Assembly (NCBI GenBank): GCA_024509875.1
Contig: JAMPIV010022911.1
Span: 186,001-250,000 of the forward strand
Reading direction: 5' to 3'
Source of the DNA: Oreohelix idahoensis
Taxonomy: Eukaryota; Mollusca; Gastropoda; Stylommatophora; Oreohelicidae
DNA: 64,000 nucleotides
Shown: positions 35,662-46,703 of the stretch, one piece after another
How the letters are laid out: the number at the start of each line of letters is the position of its first letter
How positions within the stretch are numbered: the first letter of the stretch is position 1
The notes under the pieces: generated by a model
What the model was told of the DNA's origin: nothing
The model's input: only the letters and a program-made list of their open reading frames with translations
The model's database searches: none
Program-made: the position numbers and the translations under genes

Positions 35662-37695
35662 TTACATATGGACTTTTAAATTCGGAAACTTATTTTTCCT
35701 GGCACATGTCAGGTCCTTTGCACTCGAAGCTCTGTTGTGATGACTTTTCTTCCCCGAATCATCATGCACAAATCGACCGCTACCAATTTTTCTCTTGGGG
35801 CTTTCTCCCCACTTAGAATTCTTGATGAGAGATTTCCTCTCTACATCTTCTTCCTCCAGTTTACATAAGTCCGATTGAGGGATTTTCGGCTTATCCTGGG
35901 GTAAGACATCTTTTTGCACTCGCCGCATAGTGGCCATTGTAAAACAGTCAATTGAAGATTGTCCGTGAAAAGGGGCTTCCCAATCCACTTGGTCCACTTT
36001 ATTATTCCTTCCAGTGTCAGGCCTACGTTTGCCCCGTGGCGTGTGGAGGTCCTGATCAATGTTCCCACTTGTGGGTGTTCCCTCATGTGCTATGCTACAC
36101 CTCTCTACAAAATTTTCAATGTCCCACCTTGCCTTGGGCCAATAATAATTCTGAGCCACCTTTTGAATGATGGTACCTATTTTCTCATGGTCCACATCTT
36201 GTTTCACATGTAAGCTCCTTATTAAGTCTGCTTTATACCTTTTTGGAAGTACCAGCTGTCCCTGACCTTTGGATCTTGTTCCAGTCTTCTGGAATATCAG
36301 GTTTTTCTTCACATAGAAGTCTCCTTTTCCTGGAGGTGTGTGACAATGGGACAATTTTCTAAAACAAGGCTTGAGGGTCTTATCCCCAGCCTGTGCCTTC
36401 CTCAACTCTTCTGGAGTGGTATTTAACATAATATCCTCCTCCTTTCTTGAGGTCGACCTGACCTAAAGGGTGGCCATTACTATAGGATTCCTTCTGCAAC
36501 GGTCAGTGTCATGATTGTTCATCTTACAATTTTTACACCACCTCCTTCCTTGGTTGAACGATTTTCTTTCATCAAATTTCCTTTCATCGAATTGTGGGGT
36601 TTTATTTTTATTGTCATACCGTGGCCTATCAAACTGGTGCTTACCTTTGTTCTGATCTCTAGGATCAAATTTATTAAAGTTCTGTGGTGCCTTAAAATTA
36701 TCTACCTGTTTCTTTTTATTACTTGATACCTCTGTCTGAGCTGCTTGATACCTTTCAGCGACATTCAGTAACTCACCCAGTCTCTCTGCACCTTGTTCAA
36801 TGAGAAACTTTCTCAGGTCTGGAGCCATGGACTCTCTTAGTTGTTCTATAAGGATCATTTCCTTAAGATCTTGGGTTTTCCCCAGAGAAGTCCATTTCTC
36901 TAAGTATGTCTCTAACCGTGCAGAGAACTGGTGATAGGTTTCACCTGACAGTAGTTTAGCATTCCTAAATTTTTTCCTATAAAATTCTCCATTCTTTTCA
37001 TATCTTAACAAAAGAGCCTGCTTTAGCATGTCATAATTTTCTTGATCACCTCTGCTCATTTTGGCTAAAACTTCATAAGCTGCATCACGAAGCCCTTGAG
37101 ATAACTTTAAGCTCCACCTTTCTCTCTCTAACCCATACGTGGTAGCTAATAGTTCATATCTATTTAGATAGCTCTCGATATCATCTTCTTTCTCAACAAA
37201 ATGATCTAAATGAAAATGCATAGCTGACTTTGAGGCTCCCTGAGTAGCAGAGGCATCAGAGGTAAATGGACTGGCACCATTTTCAGGAGCATGGCCTTGA
37301 AACTCAAACTCCCTTAGTCGTAACTCGTGCTCCCTTTGTAATCTCTTCTCCTCCTTTTCTGCTTCCCTTTCTGCAGCCTGTCTCCTTTCTTCGGCTTCCC
37401 TTTCAGTCGTTTTTTCTTCTAATTGGAGCCTTTTAATCTCCCTATCTGCCTCCAATGCCTTAGCCTCTTTGTCAGCCTCAATCTGCAACCTCTTAATTTC
37501 TTTTTCAGTCTCTATTCTCTTATCTTTGGCCAATCTATCAGATTCTAATTTTCTTTCAGCCTCAAATTTTCTTTCTTCACGTTCAATAAATGTGTCACAT
37601 TCAGTAGTGACATAAGCAATCATAACTTGCCCGTCCATTCCTAACTCTTTAGCAGCCTGCACAGCAGCAGATCAAAATTTTGCTAGGTCCGCCAT
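35662..37695 (-). pseudogene. Gag-integrase-remnant frame, array copy 4
   Basis: Shares the codon-8 TGA with copy 3. A further TAG at about 36464 (Gln codon elsewhere) lies just after the knuckle region and separates gag (36463-37662) from the integrase relic (35662-36429). The coiled coil and CCHC knuckle are otherwise as in copy 3. A few private changes are present, such as SKSAMHF in place of STSAMHF. Confidence 0.9.
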
Positions 37696-37901
37696 TTTCT
37701 AACAGGCAAATGTATACAATATTTAACTTAAACAATTCAATCTATAAATAATTATCTAAGGACAACCACAGGCACTGAGAGCTCAACCTTATTTTTCCAA
37801 TCAAGAACACCTTTTTAATTTTTATAATTTCCCGAAGTGAATTACTCCCAATATATATATGCTAGGGGAAGATTCAAAATCCCGGACAGGACCCCAATAT
37901 A

Positions 37902-39967
37902 TGTGGTAAAGTGGGATGATATAAATATTTATAGGGGACTTAGTGTACTGACTGAGATCAGCTGTGAAGGTATCTGTATCTAATAAGTGTGGTGTATTAC
38001 AGATGACCTTACTTGCTACCACATTTAGACCTCAGTCAGACCTATTCTGGAATATTGTGATGACTACGTTGAATGTCTAGGGTTATGATAATGATGAAGT
38101 GTATGTTCAGAACAACCAACAGACAGATAAACAATTTATTTTAATCCACAATACTTTACAACACTGTGACACTCACATACATAGAACACTCTATAAGACT
38201 ATCTTAAATGAGTCAAGTGTTAAAGTTTAAAAATATATGTATTAATTCCTTCAAATATTAGATATCCTGATTCAACTACAAAGTGAACCAGGAATCACAA
38301 TCAAATGTAATCACAAGTTATATGTACACAATTTATAGATAGAATCTTTGTATTGACATATATTATTATTGCAATATGTGTGTAAGTTGTGCTGTAGTAC
38401 TATGAGGTAATACTGGCTTTTCAAGCTAAGTTGTTGTTTGTCATCATGACTTCAAATGTTTGGTTCTGGTGGAACTAATATTGGAAAGGTTCACAATTTT
38501 TTTTTATTTGAAACAAATAAATGTCCCTCTAGATTTAAGGTAAAGTCACTGTTAGAGGGGTATACACAAGATTGAGCTGCTCTGGCCACGGAATTTTAAC
38601 TTCTGTGTGGGCGGCAGGAAACAGTCTCCACTGCTCGCTTGCTTCACCGTGTTCTTGAGAAACCACACTGGTCGATATATTGACCAAGGAGTCTGCTACC
38701 AGCCTCTGGATTTAGCAAAACTCAGACCAGGTGCTGCTTTAATATGTTAGTACTACGGTCCCACAATTTCAAGGAAATATTAAACAAATACGTTGACTGG
38801 CGATGAGTTATGGCACAATTCCGATCTGCCTCTGTCCCAGGCTTTCATTCGAAAAAATATGAGCTGGATCTCAACGCACTTGCTTCTCAGTAAGTTTATT
38901 TCAAAAAGTGGCCCTGAACAGACGCTCCTAACTGACTATATTAAATGGTCTAGCCAATAAGACCATGTTTACAAAAGTATTTGAAAAAAGTACCCTTCCT
39001 ACCGTTTCCCGTAACAACCAAAAATAGTATTTGCAATCGACTAATCATGTTTAGGCTTACATATTCTTCTAGCCAATCAAATCGGATTTAACTTGTTGGC
39101 CTATTTCCCGTAAAACAGTGGTTTTAAAACATGCCACTGAGCAAATATGATCGGATGCTGTCAGACAACCTCACTATTTTATTTTGGCTATAATTTGTTA
39201 ATTCCTAGACTATTTGCGTAACACTTAACATATTCTTTGTCAGCAAGTCCTAAGGCACCCAAATATATACGTTTAATGGGGCTAAGTGGCTGCGTTCAAA
39301 ATATGTATTTTCTTCTAGGATAGTCGTGCTGTTACCACCTCCTCACTTCCATACTATGGGGTGCCTTCTGTACTGTCAGGCTAAAGTCAGGATTTCAGAC
39401 GTAAAACAGTAGAATGTCATGTTTCCTAATAAGCATTAAACATGTTTTTTAAAACCTAACCGTGTATTGGTAGTGTTTTTTTTTCACTGTTTATTTGAAA
39501 AAAAAGTTAGTGCTTCATGCCTTACGCGTGGGATTGGCGTTACTATTAATCGCGCGACTGTGGTAGTATTGCCTGCGTTCCTCCGTACATCTCTCTCTCT
39601 AAGGCCGTCTGTCTTTTCATTACGCAGTGTATAAAATGAAATTAATGGAAGATTAATCTAGGTCATTACGCAGTGTATCTATTTCAAGGTTTTCTAAGAA
39701 ATACAGTACACGTTTTATTGTTTTGCTGAAACGCGTGTAGTTGATGTAATAGGCTTTACTAGTAAACGTGAAAGCGTTACAATTATGCAGACGGAGCATA
39801 AAAAAGGGGTTTTTATTGTTCAGCCATTACGGAGGTATACACGCTGGCGCATGCCATTGAGAAAGCACTGGTCTTCCACCATTCTTCTTTCCATTTATTG
39901 AATTAATTCGTTAGGCTTTACATTTACTTTTTAATTTAGATATGTGGATTTAGAATGTTTCACGACA
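37902..39967 (-). repeat. LTR E, outermost right (5' LTR of copy 4)
   Basis: 2066 bp, ending TTTCACGACA immediately before the target duplication GCCAC. Almost identical to LTR D, consistent with a recent duplication of an internal-plus-LTR unit. Confidence 0.95.
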
Positions 39968-40394
39968 GCCACGAGCCAATAAATATGTACATAATTTTTT
40001 GGTCATCTTCTAATACGAGCGTTAAACTAATGATCTTGTGATTTATGCCATCTTTAGCGCCTTTTCATTTGGTGTCACGAAATTGTGAGAGAAAGAGCAT
40101 AAGAGGGTGACTTAGTGTGACTCTTCTTTATTTTTATCTTAACTGTTTGCGGACGGAAGCCATTTAAGTGGCGTAGAAAATTTGGTCACGTTTGGACGAA
40201 AGCCACTTTTTTGGCTCAAGGCGACTGGCCCTCTAATTTTGTTTCGTTCTTTGTAAAATGAATTAGCATTAACAATAAAAACTAGAATTTAGGAAACGGA
40301 AACTTCCTGTTTTAATTGAGGTATACGGCGTGCTCGCACTCTCTTTCGATCTTGATTAAAATTTCCTGGTTTGTAAGGTTAGAAAACTCAAAAA
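39968..40394 (+). other. hAT copy 1 5' untranslated region right of the LTR array
   Basis: Non-coding. It begins with the target duplication GCCAC (39968-39972) of the LTR array. The next ~180 bp match the 5' region of the second hAT copy (reverse strand, about 52930-53095), showing what the hAT looked like before the LTR insertion. Confidence 0.85.
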
Positions 40395-41683
40395 ATGAGC
40401 AGTAGACACAGAGATATTGGACGTAATTATGCTTCTGGAAGTGAAAAACGTAAAGCGAAGGAAGAAAAAGAAAGAAGAGATCAACTTGTGATATCAAAAA
40501 CACGTAAGCTAACAGAATATTTTGATGTTCATTGTGGTGGTACTCTAACCGCTGAAGCTGGAAGTACAGGAACAACTAGTACTAGCGCAGGCTGTGCAGC
40601 AGAAAACATACAGCAAAACCCAGTATACACTGAGTCTGAATGTGAAAGAATAAGTGAAACGAAGAAGTACTCTAATGATATTGGTGAATGGCCGAACAAT
40701 ATAGATGACTGTGAGCGTGAATATTGGATATCCAAGGGAAGTGAAAAATTTCAACATGTTAATAGTGCCTTTTTTCATCCGTGCGATTGTATGACACTGA
40801 AAAGAAAACTCGATACTGCCAGAAGTCTTATTTTACACATATTCATAAACTTACAGACAAGCAACATGCAAGAAAATGGTTATGCTATTCAGAAAGTAAA
40901 GGGCGCCTATTCTGTTTCCCATGCAAGCTTATGAGTTCAGAATGTTCATCAAAGTTTACTTTGGAAGGGTTTAATGACTGGGAAAATGCAAGCAATCTAT
41001 TGCGTCGACATGAAGAAAGCTCCTCACATAGACAAGCTTTAATTTCACTGTTGATGCGTAAAAACAAAGGTGAACGTATCGATTCCCAACTTTTGAAACA
41101 AATGGACATTCAAGAAAAGTATTGGCACAAACGTCTAGAGCGAATAATTGAAGTTGTGAAGTTTTTAGCAGAACGAGGCCTTTCATTTCGTGGCAGTGAT
41201 GAAATTGTTGGGTCCCCTTATAACGGGAATTACTTAGGGTTGTTAGAATTACTGGCCAAGTTTGACCCTTTTCTGGCAGAGCATATAAGTACTCATGCAA
41301 ACAAAGGATTTGGACATACTTCATATCTATCTAAAACAAAGTGTGAGGAATTCATCAATCTGATTGGATCCAGCATACTGGATCACATTCTCTGTGAAGT
41401 GAAGAAATAGAAGTATTATTCCGTTTCATTGGATTCTACTCCAGATATATCTAATATGGACCAGCTGACTTTGACTCTGCGCTATGTTTTGCCATCTGGA
41501 CCAGTTGAAAGATTTGTGACATTTTTGGATATGGAAGGTCATAGTGCTGAACAGCTTACTAAAAGTCTACTTAATTTTTTAAAGGCAAATGACATTGATA
41601 TTAAAGACTGCCGTGGTCAAAGTTATGACAACGCCAGCAACATGAGTGGCAAGTTTATAGGATTACATGCACAAATTAATTGA
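40395..41683 (+). pseudogene. hAT transposase (ZMYM1-like), N-terminal half, frameshifted
   Basis: Resembles the hAT transposases related to the domesticated zinc-finger MYM-type protein 1. A TTF-type zinc-finger segment lies at 40781-41040 (WLCYSESKGRLFCFPCKL ... WENASNLLRRHEESSSH). The DUF4371-like start of the catalytic region includes SLDSTPDISNMDQLTL and GQSYDNASNMSG near 41620, containing hAT catalytic aspartates. Lesions: a frameshift around 40780-40930 between the leader frame (40395-40934) and the zinc-finger frame (40781-41410), and an in-frame TAG at 41408-41410. Coding ends at 41683, so the C-terminal dimerisation region is missing. The short sequence to the right terminus is non-coding. 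Confidence 0.88.
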
Positions 41684-41815
41684 TAATGATAATTACTATG
41701 CAAATTAAAAATGTATATGTTCAAATATATTTGTGTTGTTTTATTGTTTTTTTTTAATATAGGGCCCCTTTCTTAACATATGCTACAGGCCCCGCACTAG
41801 CTTAATCCGGCCCTG

Positions 41816-42014
41816 CATAGAACACTTATGGGATGAACTCGACAGACGACTCCGCCAGCGAGACGTGACTCCAGCCAATCTCCGACAGTTGTCTCTTGCA
41901 CTGCGGGAAGAGTGGGCAGCCATCCCACAACAACAGATCCAACAGCTAATTGGATCCATGTCAAGGACATGTCGTTCTCTGATAGAGGCCAGAGAAGGCC
42001 ATACACCTTACTGA
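41816..42014 (+). pseudogene. Tc1 transposase, C-terminal piece
   Basis: Continues the interrupted transposase beyond the hAT element, starting within the duplicated CATAGAAC. It reads HLWDELDRRLRQRD and ends SLIEAREGHTPY at a TGA at 42012-42014. The frame is clean in this part. Joined to the left piece, the gene has typical Tc1 transposase length of about 340 residues. Confidence 0.92.
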
Positions 42015-42305
42015 AACGGAGGCCTCAGTCGCAAAGAATAAAAGTCCAAACCAAATTTAATGAACATCATTTCATTGCTAAAGCCTGAAAGTTTCTTCAT
42101 GCCAAGATTGAAACATTAATTCCGTAAAATAAAATTTTGGTACAAGTTTGAAATTTGGTGTCCGTTACCACTGCAATAATGTTGCGTTTCTTTTTTTGAA
42201 CAGTATATAATAGAACTTCAGGTCTGATAACTTTATTTAGATAATACTTTTTAAATGATTATATGGTGTATAAAAGCAAGTCAAGGATAATAATTTTAAA
42301 AATCA

Positions 42306-43420
42306 CACTCGACTACCGTCTACCGAAGCGAACAGTCGCATTTTTGCTAAACTCGAAATACTCAAGCCTGAGACGTCCTTTTTAGGACGAGACAAAGTGA
42401 AGACATTCATCGAACTACTCAAGTTTACAGATAAAGTGAACATTTTTTTAAAAATCTATCTTCAGTATTAGTTAGTTAATTTTAGGTAATTGGTAGCTAA
42501 AAGTGTTAATATAACTTAGGAATTCTAGTAAATACGCTTGATAGACTTAATAAATATAAGTGGCGATTCCTTTTTAGTTAGATTTAAGTATTAGCTTAGA
42601 TCAAGTAATTGGCGAATAGTTAAGTATCGCTTGGGATTTTAATATAACCCAAATTTTACGGCGGAAGAAATTAAAAATAATAGAAATTAAATAGCGCCAT
42701 GTGGCAATCGCTTGTGCGATATCAGGGCAGCCATCTTGGTAGATATAATTTAAGTTGTGATTTCCTGTGCAGTTTGTTGTTAGTATTAGATTATTGCAGT
42801 TAATATGAAGTATTAGGTGACTATTTAACTATTGCTATTAATATTTGTAATTGTAGTGAGGAAATAAAATAAAATAAACCAAAAAACCATAAATTAGCCT
42901 TTAAAAAATAATAATATTCAACCAACAAAATACAGTTTTAAGTTTAACAAATATATTAAAGTTAGATTGTCGAATTTATATTAAGTGTTAGGGCACTATT
43001 TAACCATTGCTTAAAATATTTGTAAAATTTAGGAATTGTGAAAAAAACTAAATAAATAAACCAAAAACCAAATTAATCAAACTACTCAAGTCTTCAGATA
43101 CGTTATTAATTTAAATTTTCCATCTATCTTTAATATTAGCTTATTGCTGGTAGGTTTAGGTGACTAGGTAGCCTAATTGATAGCTAGACATAGTATTATA
43201 ACTTAAGTAGATCCAAGCGCCAACATCTTGATGGACATAATTTAATTGGTGATTTCCTTTATAGTGTGAAGTAAGTACTAGATCTGTGCAGTCAATATTA
43301 AGTATAAGGGGACTATTAAACTATTGCTAATAATATTTGAACAATTTAGGAATATAATTTAAGTAGGCCTAAAGCAAATATATTAAAGTTACTTGGAAAA
43401 ATTCAAACTAGTCAGGGACA
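42306..43420 (+). repeat. LINE 5' untranslated region with degenerate direct repeats
   Basis: Non-coding. A segment of about 150 bp near 42720-42870 (beginning around GCCATCTTG, containing GATTTCCTGTG and ACTATTTAACTATTGCTA) recurs near 43220-43360 as a diverged copy. A shorter relative lies at 42960-43080. Repeated 5' monomers often act as promoters in LINEs; that role is inferred here. Confidence 0.5.
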
Positions 43421-44249
43421 ATGATACCATTAACCAGGAAACAGTCCGGGGAAGGAAAAGCCAATGAAAAGGACAAAACACCAAACCTAAAGAAAAAAAA
43501 CAGGACCACGAACACTGAAATCAGAGACACAGAAATAAAGGACAGGACAGAGACAATAAGGGAAAAACTGGAAGGAGGCTCAGAAGTAAAAACATCAAAG
43601 GAAGGCAAAACGTGGGCAGAAGCAGTGAAAAACCAAGGTAGGGACACCAGGCATGATAAACTAGAAGAAAATACTAACCAAAAAAATAGCAATGAAAGTA
43701 CCAAACAAGACTCAAGACATATAGCAACCTAGGCAGTTTCCAAAAATAAAGATGTAGTAAACATATGTCGTTTAAAGATAATGCAAGTAGCTGGTGAGGC
43801 TGTCAATATCAAGGCATTAGATGAAGACAAAATTATAAACATCCTTGATCCTGTGTTAGGCAAAAAGGCGATAGCCAAAATTTCAAAAAAACCATTTTGG
43901 CATAATAATTACCCCAAATCAGAGTGACAGAATAAAAGAGATGTTAGAGGAACTCAAAGTAGAAGCAAAAACAGTGACTCTTAAACACGACATAAAAGTG
44001 AAGATAGAGCTAGCAAAAGAAACTAGTACATGTGTGTTAAAAAGGATAAAAATTACCCTTTCAAGCGAGGAAGTTATGAACATCCTCGCAAAACATAACG
44101 CAGACATAAAGCTGGTACACGTGGACAGAATAATGGTGAAAGGGAGTATTGTAACCCCAGTTGTTATAATAACGACAGAAGGGAGGGAAACCCCTAAAAC
44201 GCTACTATTTGGGAAAACTAAGAAGCTAATGAGTGTTAAAGTTGGAGTA

Positions 44250-45685
44250 TGATCGGTTGATGTGGTATAATTCTGGTTACCCCATTGATACAAGTATTAT
44301 GGTCAACTCAAACCGACACAGTGTTGGGCATACAGGTCACCTTGTCCATAGAGTATTGAGGCCCCGACAAGGGACAGTGTTTATGTTGAATGAGAGTGCA
44401 AATGTACGTTATGCGAATGGGTGGTACTGTTCTGCAAAGTTGACAAGTAATAAGGCACTCGTTCACTCATGTATGAAAGTCAATGATGTCTGGAACTACT
44501 GTTGATAATTTCACACCTTTAATAGGACGCAAAATCTGACGACACATATATAGTCACTGGAACAGGTTGGCAAAGAACATCACATGCTTGACAAAATGGT
44601 CTACGACATCAAATATGCATTCATATAGAATGTAGATACAACAGAACATTCGTAGCTAGTCCCTCAGGGTTCTAGTTGTATAACTTTCAAGCCTAACTGA
44701 CTGATCGCGTCAGTTAATGTTTGTAAAAGTTTATTATAAATGGCTCCCTGACAGAACCTCTTCTGTCGAGGAATTACAAGCCGTAAATCAGTAGGCGTAT
44801 GTGACGACAATCTTAAACAACAGTAGTGGGTTACCATATTAGACAGATCTTTGTACCATCATCAGATAATAAGGCATTCCTGTTCTCCGAACGATGATCC
44901 GATTAGGCAAAGGCGGGATCCAAAATGGCTTCTATCTCCAGTGAGCGTTGCTCACTGCGAAGATGCATAATGAAGCATAAGTAAAGGGCTCTGTTCATAA
45001 ACATCGCTAATGCTGTGTAGATTATATAGATACTAATGCAATGTACATAATAGATATCGGTGCTGCTAGCACAATGTCGTCAATAAAGAATTCAGCCCAC
45101 TCATATGCAGACCATATCCCTGGCTGCAGGTCTAGGCATAACGAAAAAGTTCAGTAAATGTCTTTCGTTACCTTAACATCCTAGAAAACACTACAAAAAT
45201 AGCACATGCCATACTTTGGCGCTAAGAATATTTTCTGGGGAGGAACATAGACATAATAGTCACACAGCAGACGTCGCCTTTCCCCAGAATTACACAGAGC
45301 ACATATCAACGGACATATGTCCGTGGCAGCAAAAACAAGGACTCCCCCTGACGGAAGTCTTCTTCGACAACTCAACAATACGACGCATGCGCAGTAGCGC
45401 GTGACCCCCAGAGTTCAACTCAAGATGGGCCGACGTCGTTAAAGACAATAAGATACAAAACCAAATCGCCTTAAAAGACAGGAATAAACCTCAACTTAGG
45501 TTATAAACATTCCCAGAAAGACTGATCTGTTCTGACCATACACGAAAAATAATTCGACGTAAATCTTAGTATTCATATAAGACCCAAGAGAAGGTAACAG
45601 ACATAATAAAATGTACCATCGACTAAATCAAGGGTTATGTACCTTTGTCTATCAACAAAAAGTGTTAACAGACAAATAAATATCT

Positions 45686-45730
<45 letters not shown>

Positions 45731-45762
45731 TTCATTGCCTACAAAAGAATCTGTGCGTAACA
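44250..45762 (+). repeat. Solo LTR, family S, copy 1 (inside LINE ORF1)
   Basis: Homologous along its length to 55876-57416, whose ends are fixed by a target duplication. Begins TGATCGG and ends GTAACA. Shared blocks include CACAGTGTTGGGCATACAGG near the start and GAGGCCCCGACAAGG near 44360. No clean target duplication remains at this copy, so the right edge could be a few bases off. It contains a TA microsatellite at about 45689-45727 that is absent from the other copy. No coding region. Strand is arbitrary. Confidence 0.8.
45689..45727. repeat. TA dinucleotide microsatellite
   Basis: About 19 uninterrupted TA units near the right end of the first solo LTR. Likely length-variable. Confidence 0.95.
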
Positions 45763-46703
45763 GAAGCACACCGAAGCTTACATTCCCCCTGTACTACAGT
45801 GCTCCAACTGTCTGAAATTCGGCCACGGAAGGAACAATTGTAAGGGGAGAACAGTTTGTAGATACTGCTCCAGTAATCACCCATCTACACAGTGTGAAAA
45901 GGCAAAGGCAGATACCGACTACAAAAAGGCGAATGGGAACAGAAAGTGTATCATTTGCAAAGGGAACCACAGTGCCAGGTATCAGGGCTGTCAAGTGTAC
46001 CAGCAAACCAAACAAGCACTAAAAGAATCCATCTTAACAAGAACACCATTTAAAACAGTAATTAAAGAAATAAAAGAAAACACAAAAAAACACAAGCAGT
46101 AAAGTTGCAGAAGAAATCAAATCTGTAAAAGAAGAAATTAAAACTATTAAAACGCAGCTGTCAAAAGAAGAAGATCTGAAAGTAACTAACAAAACAAAAG
46201 AAAACAGCCAGCCAGACAGTTCAGCTACAACATTGAAAAATGTGAATGTACAGACAAGCGCAGAGGCATTGCTTCAAGAAGTGAAAGCCATACAGCACCA
46301 AATTTCCTTGGATGTATCTAAACTGATTGCACTGAAAGAAGAAAATGAAATAATACTAGTCAAACTGTCTGAACTAAAAGAGGAAAATGAAATAATACTA
46401 AAAAGAATGGAAAGTGAAAGACAGAAGATTAACATATGGACAGAAGTGAATGTAGTATTGGATGAAAATAGGAAAGTGGTCAAAAAGAAGATAATACAAC
46501 AGGAAAGCAAAAGCAACCTAAAATAAACTAACAAAGAACACGTTGAGGTACTTTTACCATACTTAGTGGAAACAATTCGGTACAAAATGACAAGTCTGAA
46601 TGAGGAATTTCTTTAAAAACATGGTTGATAATGGGCCCACTAGTACAGGAAATACAGAATAAGAGCCAATTTGATAGTTTAACCAAAATAAAAGGGATAC
46701 TAG

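Larger units (their letters stand above)
11537..39967 (-). mobile_element. Tandem array of Gmr1-like LTR elements: 5 LTRs, 4 internal regions
   Basis: Repeating structure LTR-internal-LTR-internal-LTR-internal-LTR-internal-LTR, all in minus orientation. Neighbouring internal regions share a single LTR. LTRs run 11537-13601, 17811-21139, 25348-27414, 31625-33690 and 37902-39967. Only one pair of target duplications is present, GCCCC (11532-11536) and GCCAC (39968-39972). The empty hAT site can be inferred from the second hAT copy. The array therefore grew from one insertion, by unequal LTR recombination, or arrived as a concatemer. Each internal region encodes gag plus an integrase relic, then RT-RNase H. 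Confidence 0.95.
11472..41815 (+). mobile_element. hAT-superfamily transposon (copy 1), itself invaded by an LTR array
   Basis: Left terminus CAGAGCCGGATTAA (11472-11485) and right terminus TTAATCCGGCCCTG (41802-41815) form a 14-bp inverted repeat with one mismatch. Perfect 8-bp target duplications CATAGAAC flank it at 11464-11471 and 41816-41823, the diagnostic hAT length. Subterminal palindrome-like GTAGCATAAGCTAC is present on the left and a relative (CATATGCTAC) on the right. Without the LTR array the element is about 1.9 kb. It retains only the N-terminal half of a transposase, so it is internally deleted as well as interrupted. Confidence 0.94.
10334..42205 (+). mobile_element. Tc1-family DNA transposon, split by nested insertions
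   Basis: The terminal inverted repeats match. The left end begins TACTGTTCAAAAAAAAGAAA at 10334 and the right end is its complement, finishing GAACAGTA at 42205, each flanked by TA (10332-10333 and 42206-42207). Removing the hAT insertion leaves an element of about 1.5 kb, the normal size for Tc1-type transposons. It carries one transposase gene, now broken. Confidence 0.93.
43421..46526 (+). pseudogene. LINE ORF1 (gag-like nucleic-acid-binding protein), interrupted
   Basis: Would coat the LINE RNA. The N-terminal part (43421-43732) is basic and rich in K/E/T. The central part (43941-44252) resembles an RNA-binding fold. After the solo LTR, the frame resumes at about 45765 with PPVLQCSNCLKFGHGRNNC. 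Three knuckles follow: CX2CX4HX4C, then CRYCSSNHPSTQC, then CIICKGNHSARYQGC, at 45795-46000. A coiled coil with two near-repeats of LKEENEIIL ends at 46526. Lesions: a TAG at 43730-43732, a frameshift near 43925, stops near 46100, and the LTR insertion between KVGV and HTEAYIPP. Confidence 0.85.

Noticed and set aside
44244..45770. Clean target duplication for the first solo LTR
   Set aside because: Left flank GAGTA and right flank GAAGC or CCGAA do not match. The identity of the element rests on homology to the second copy, not on a duplication here.
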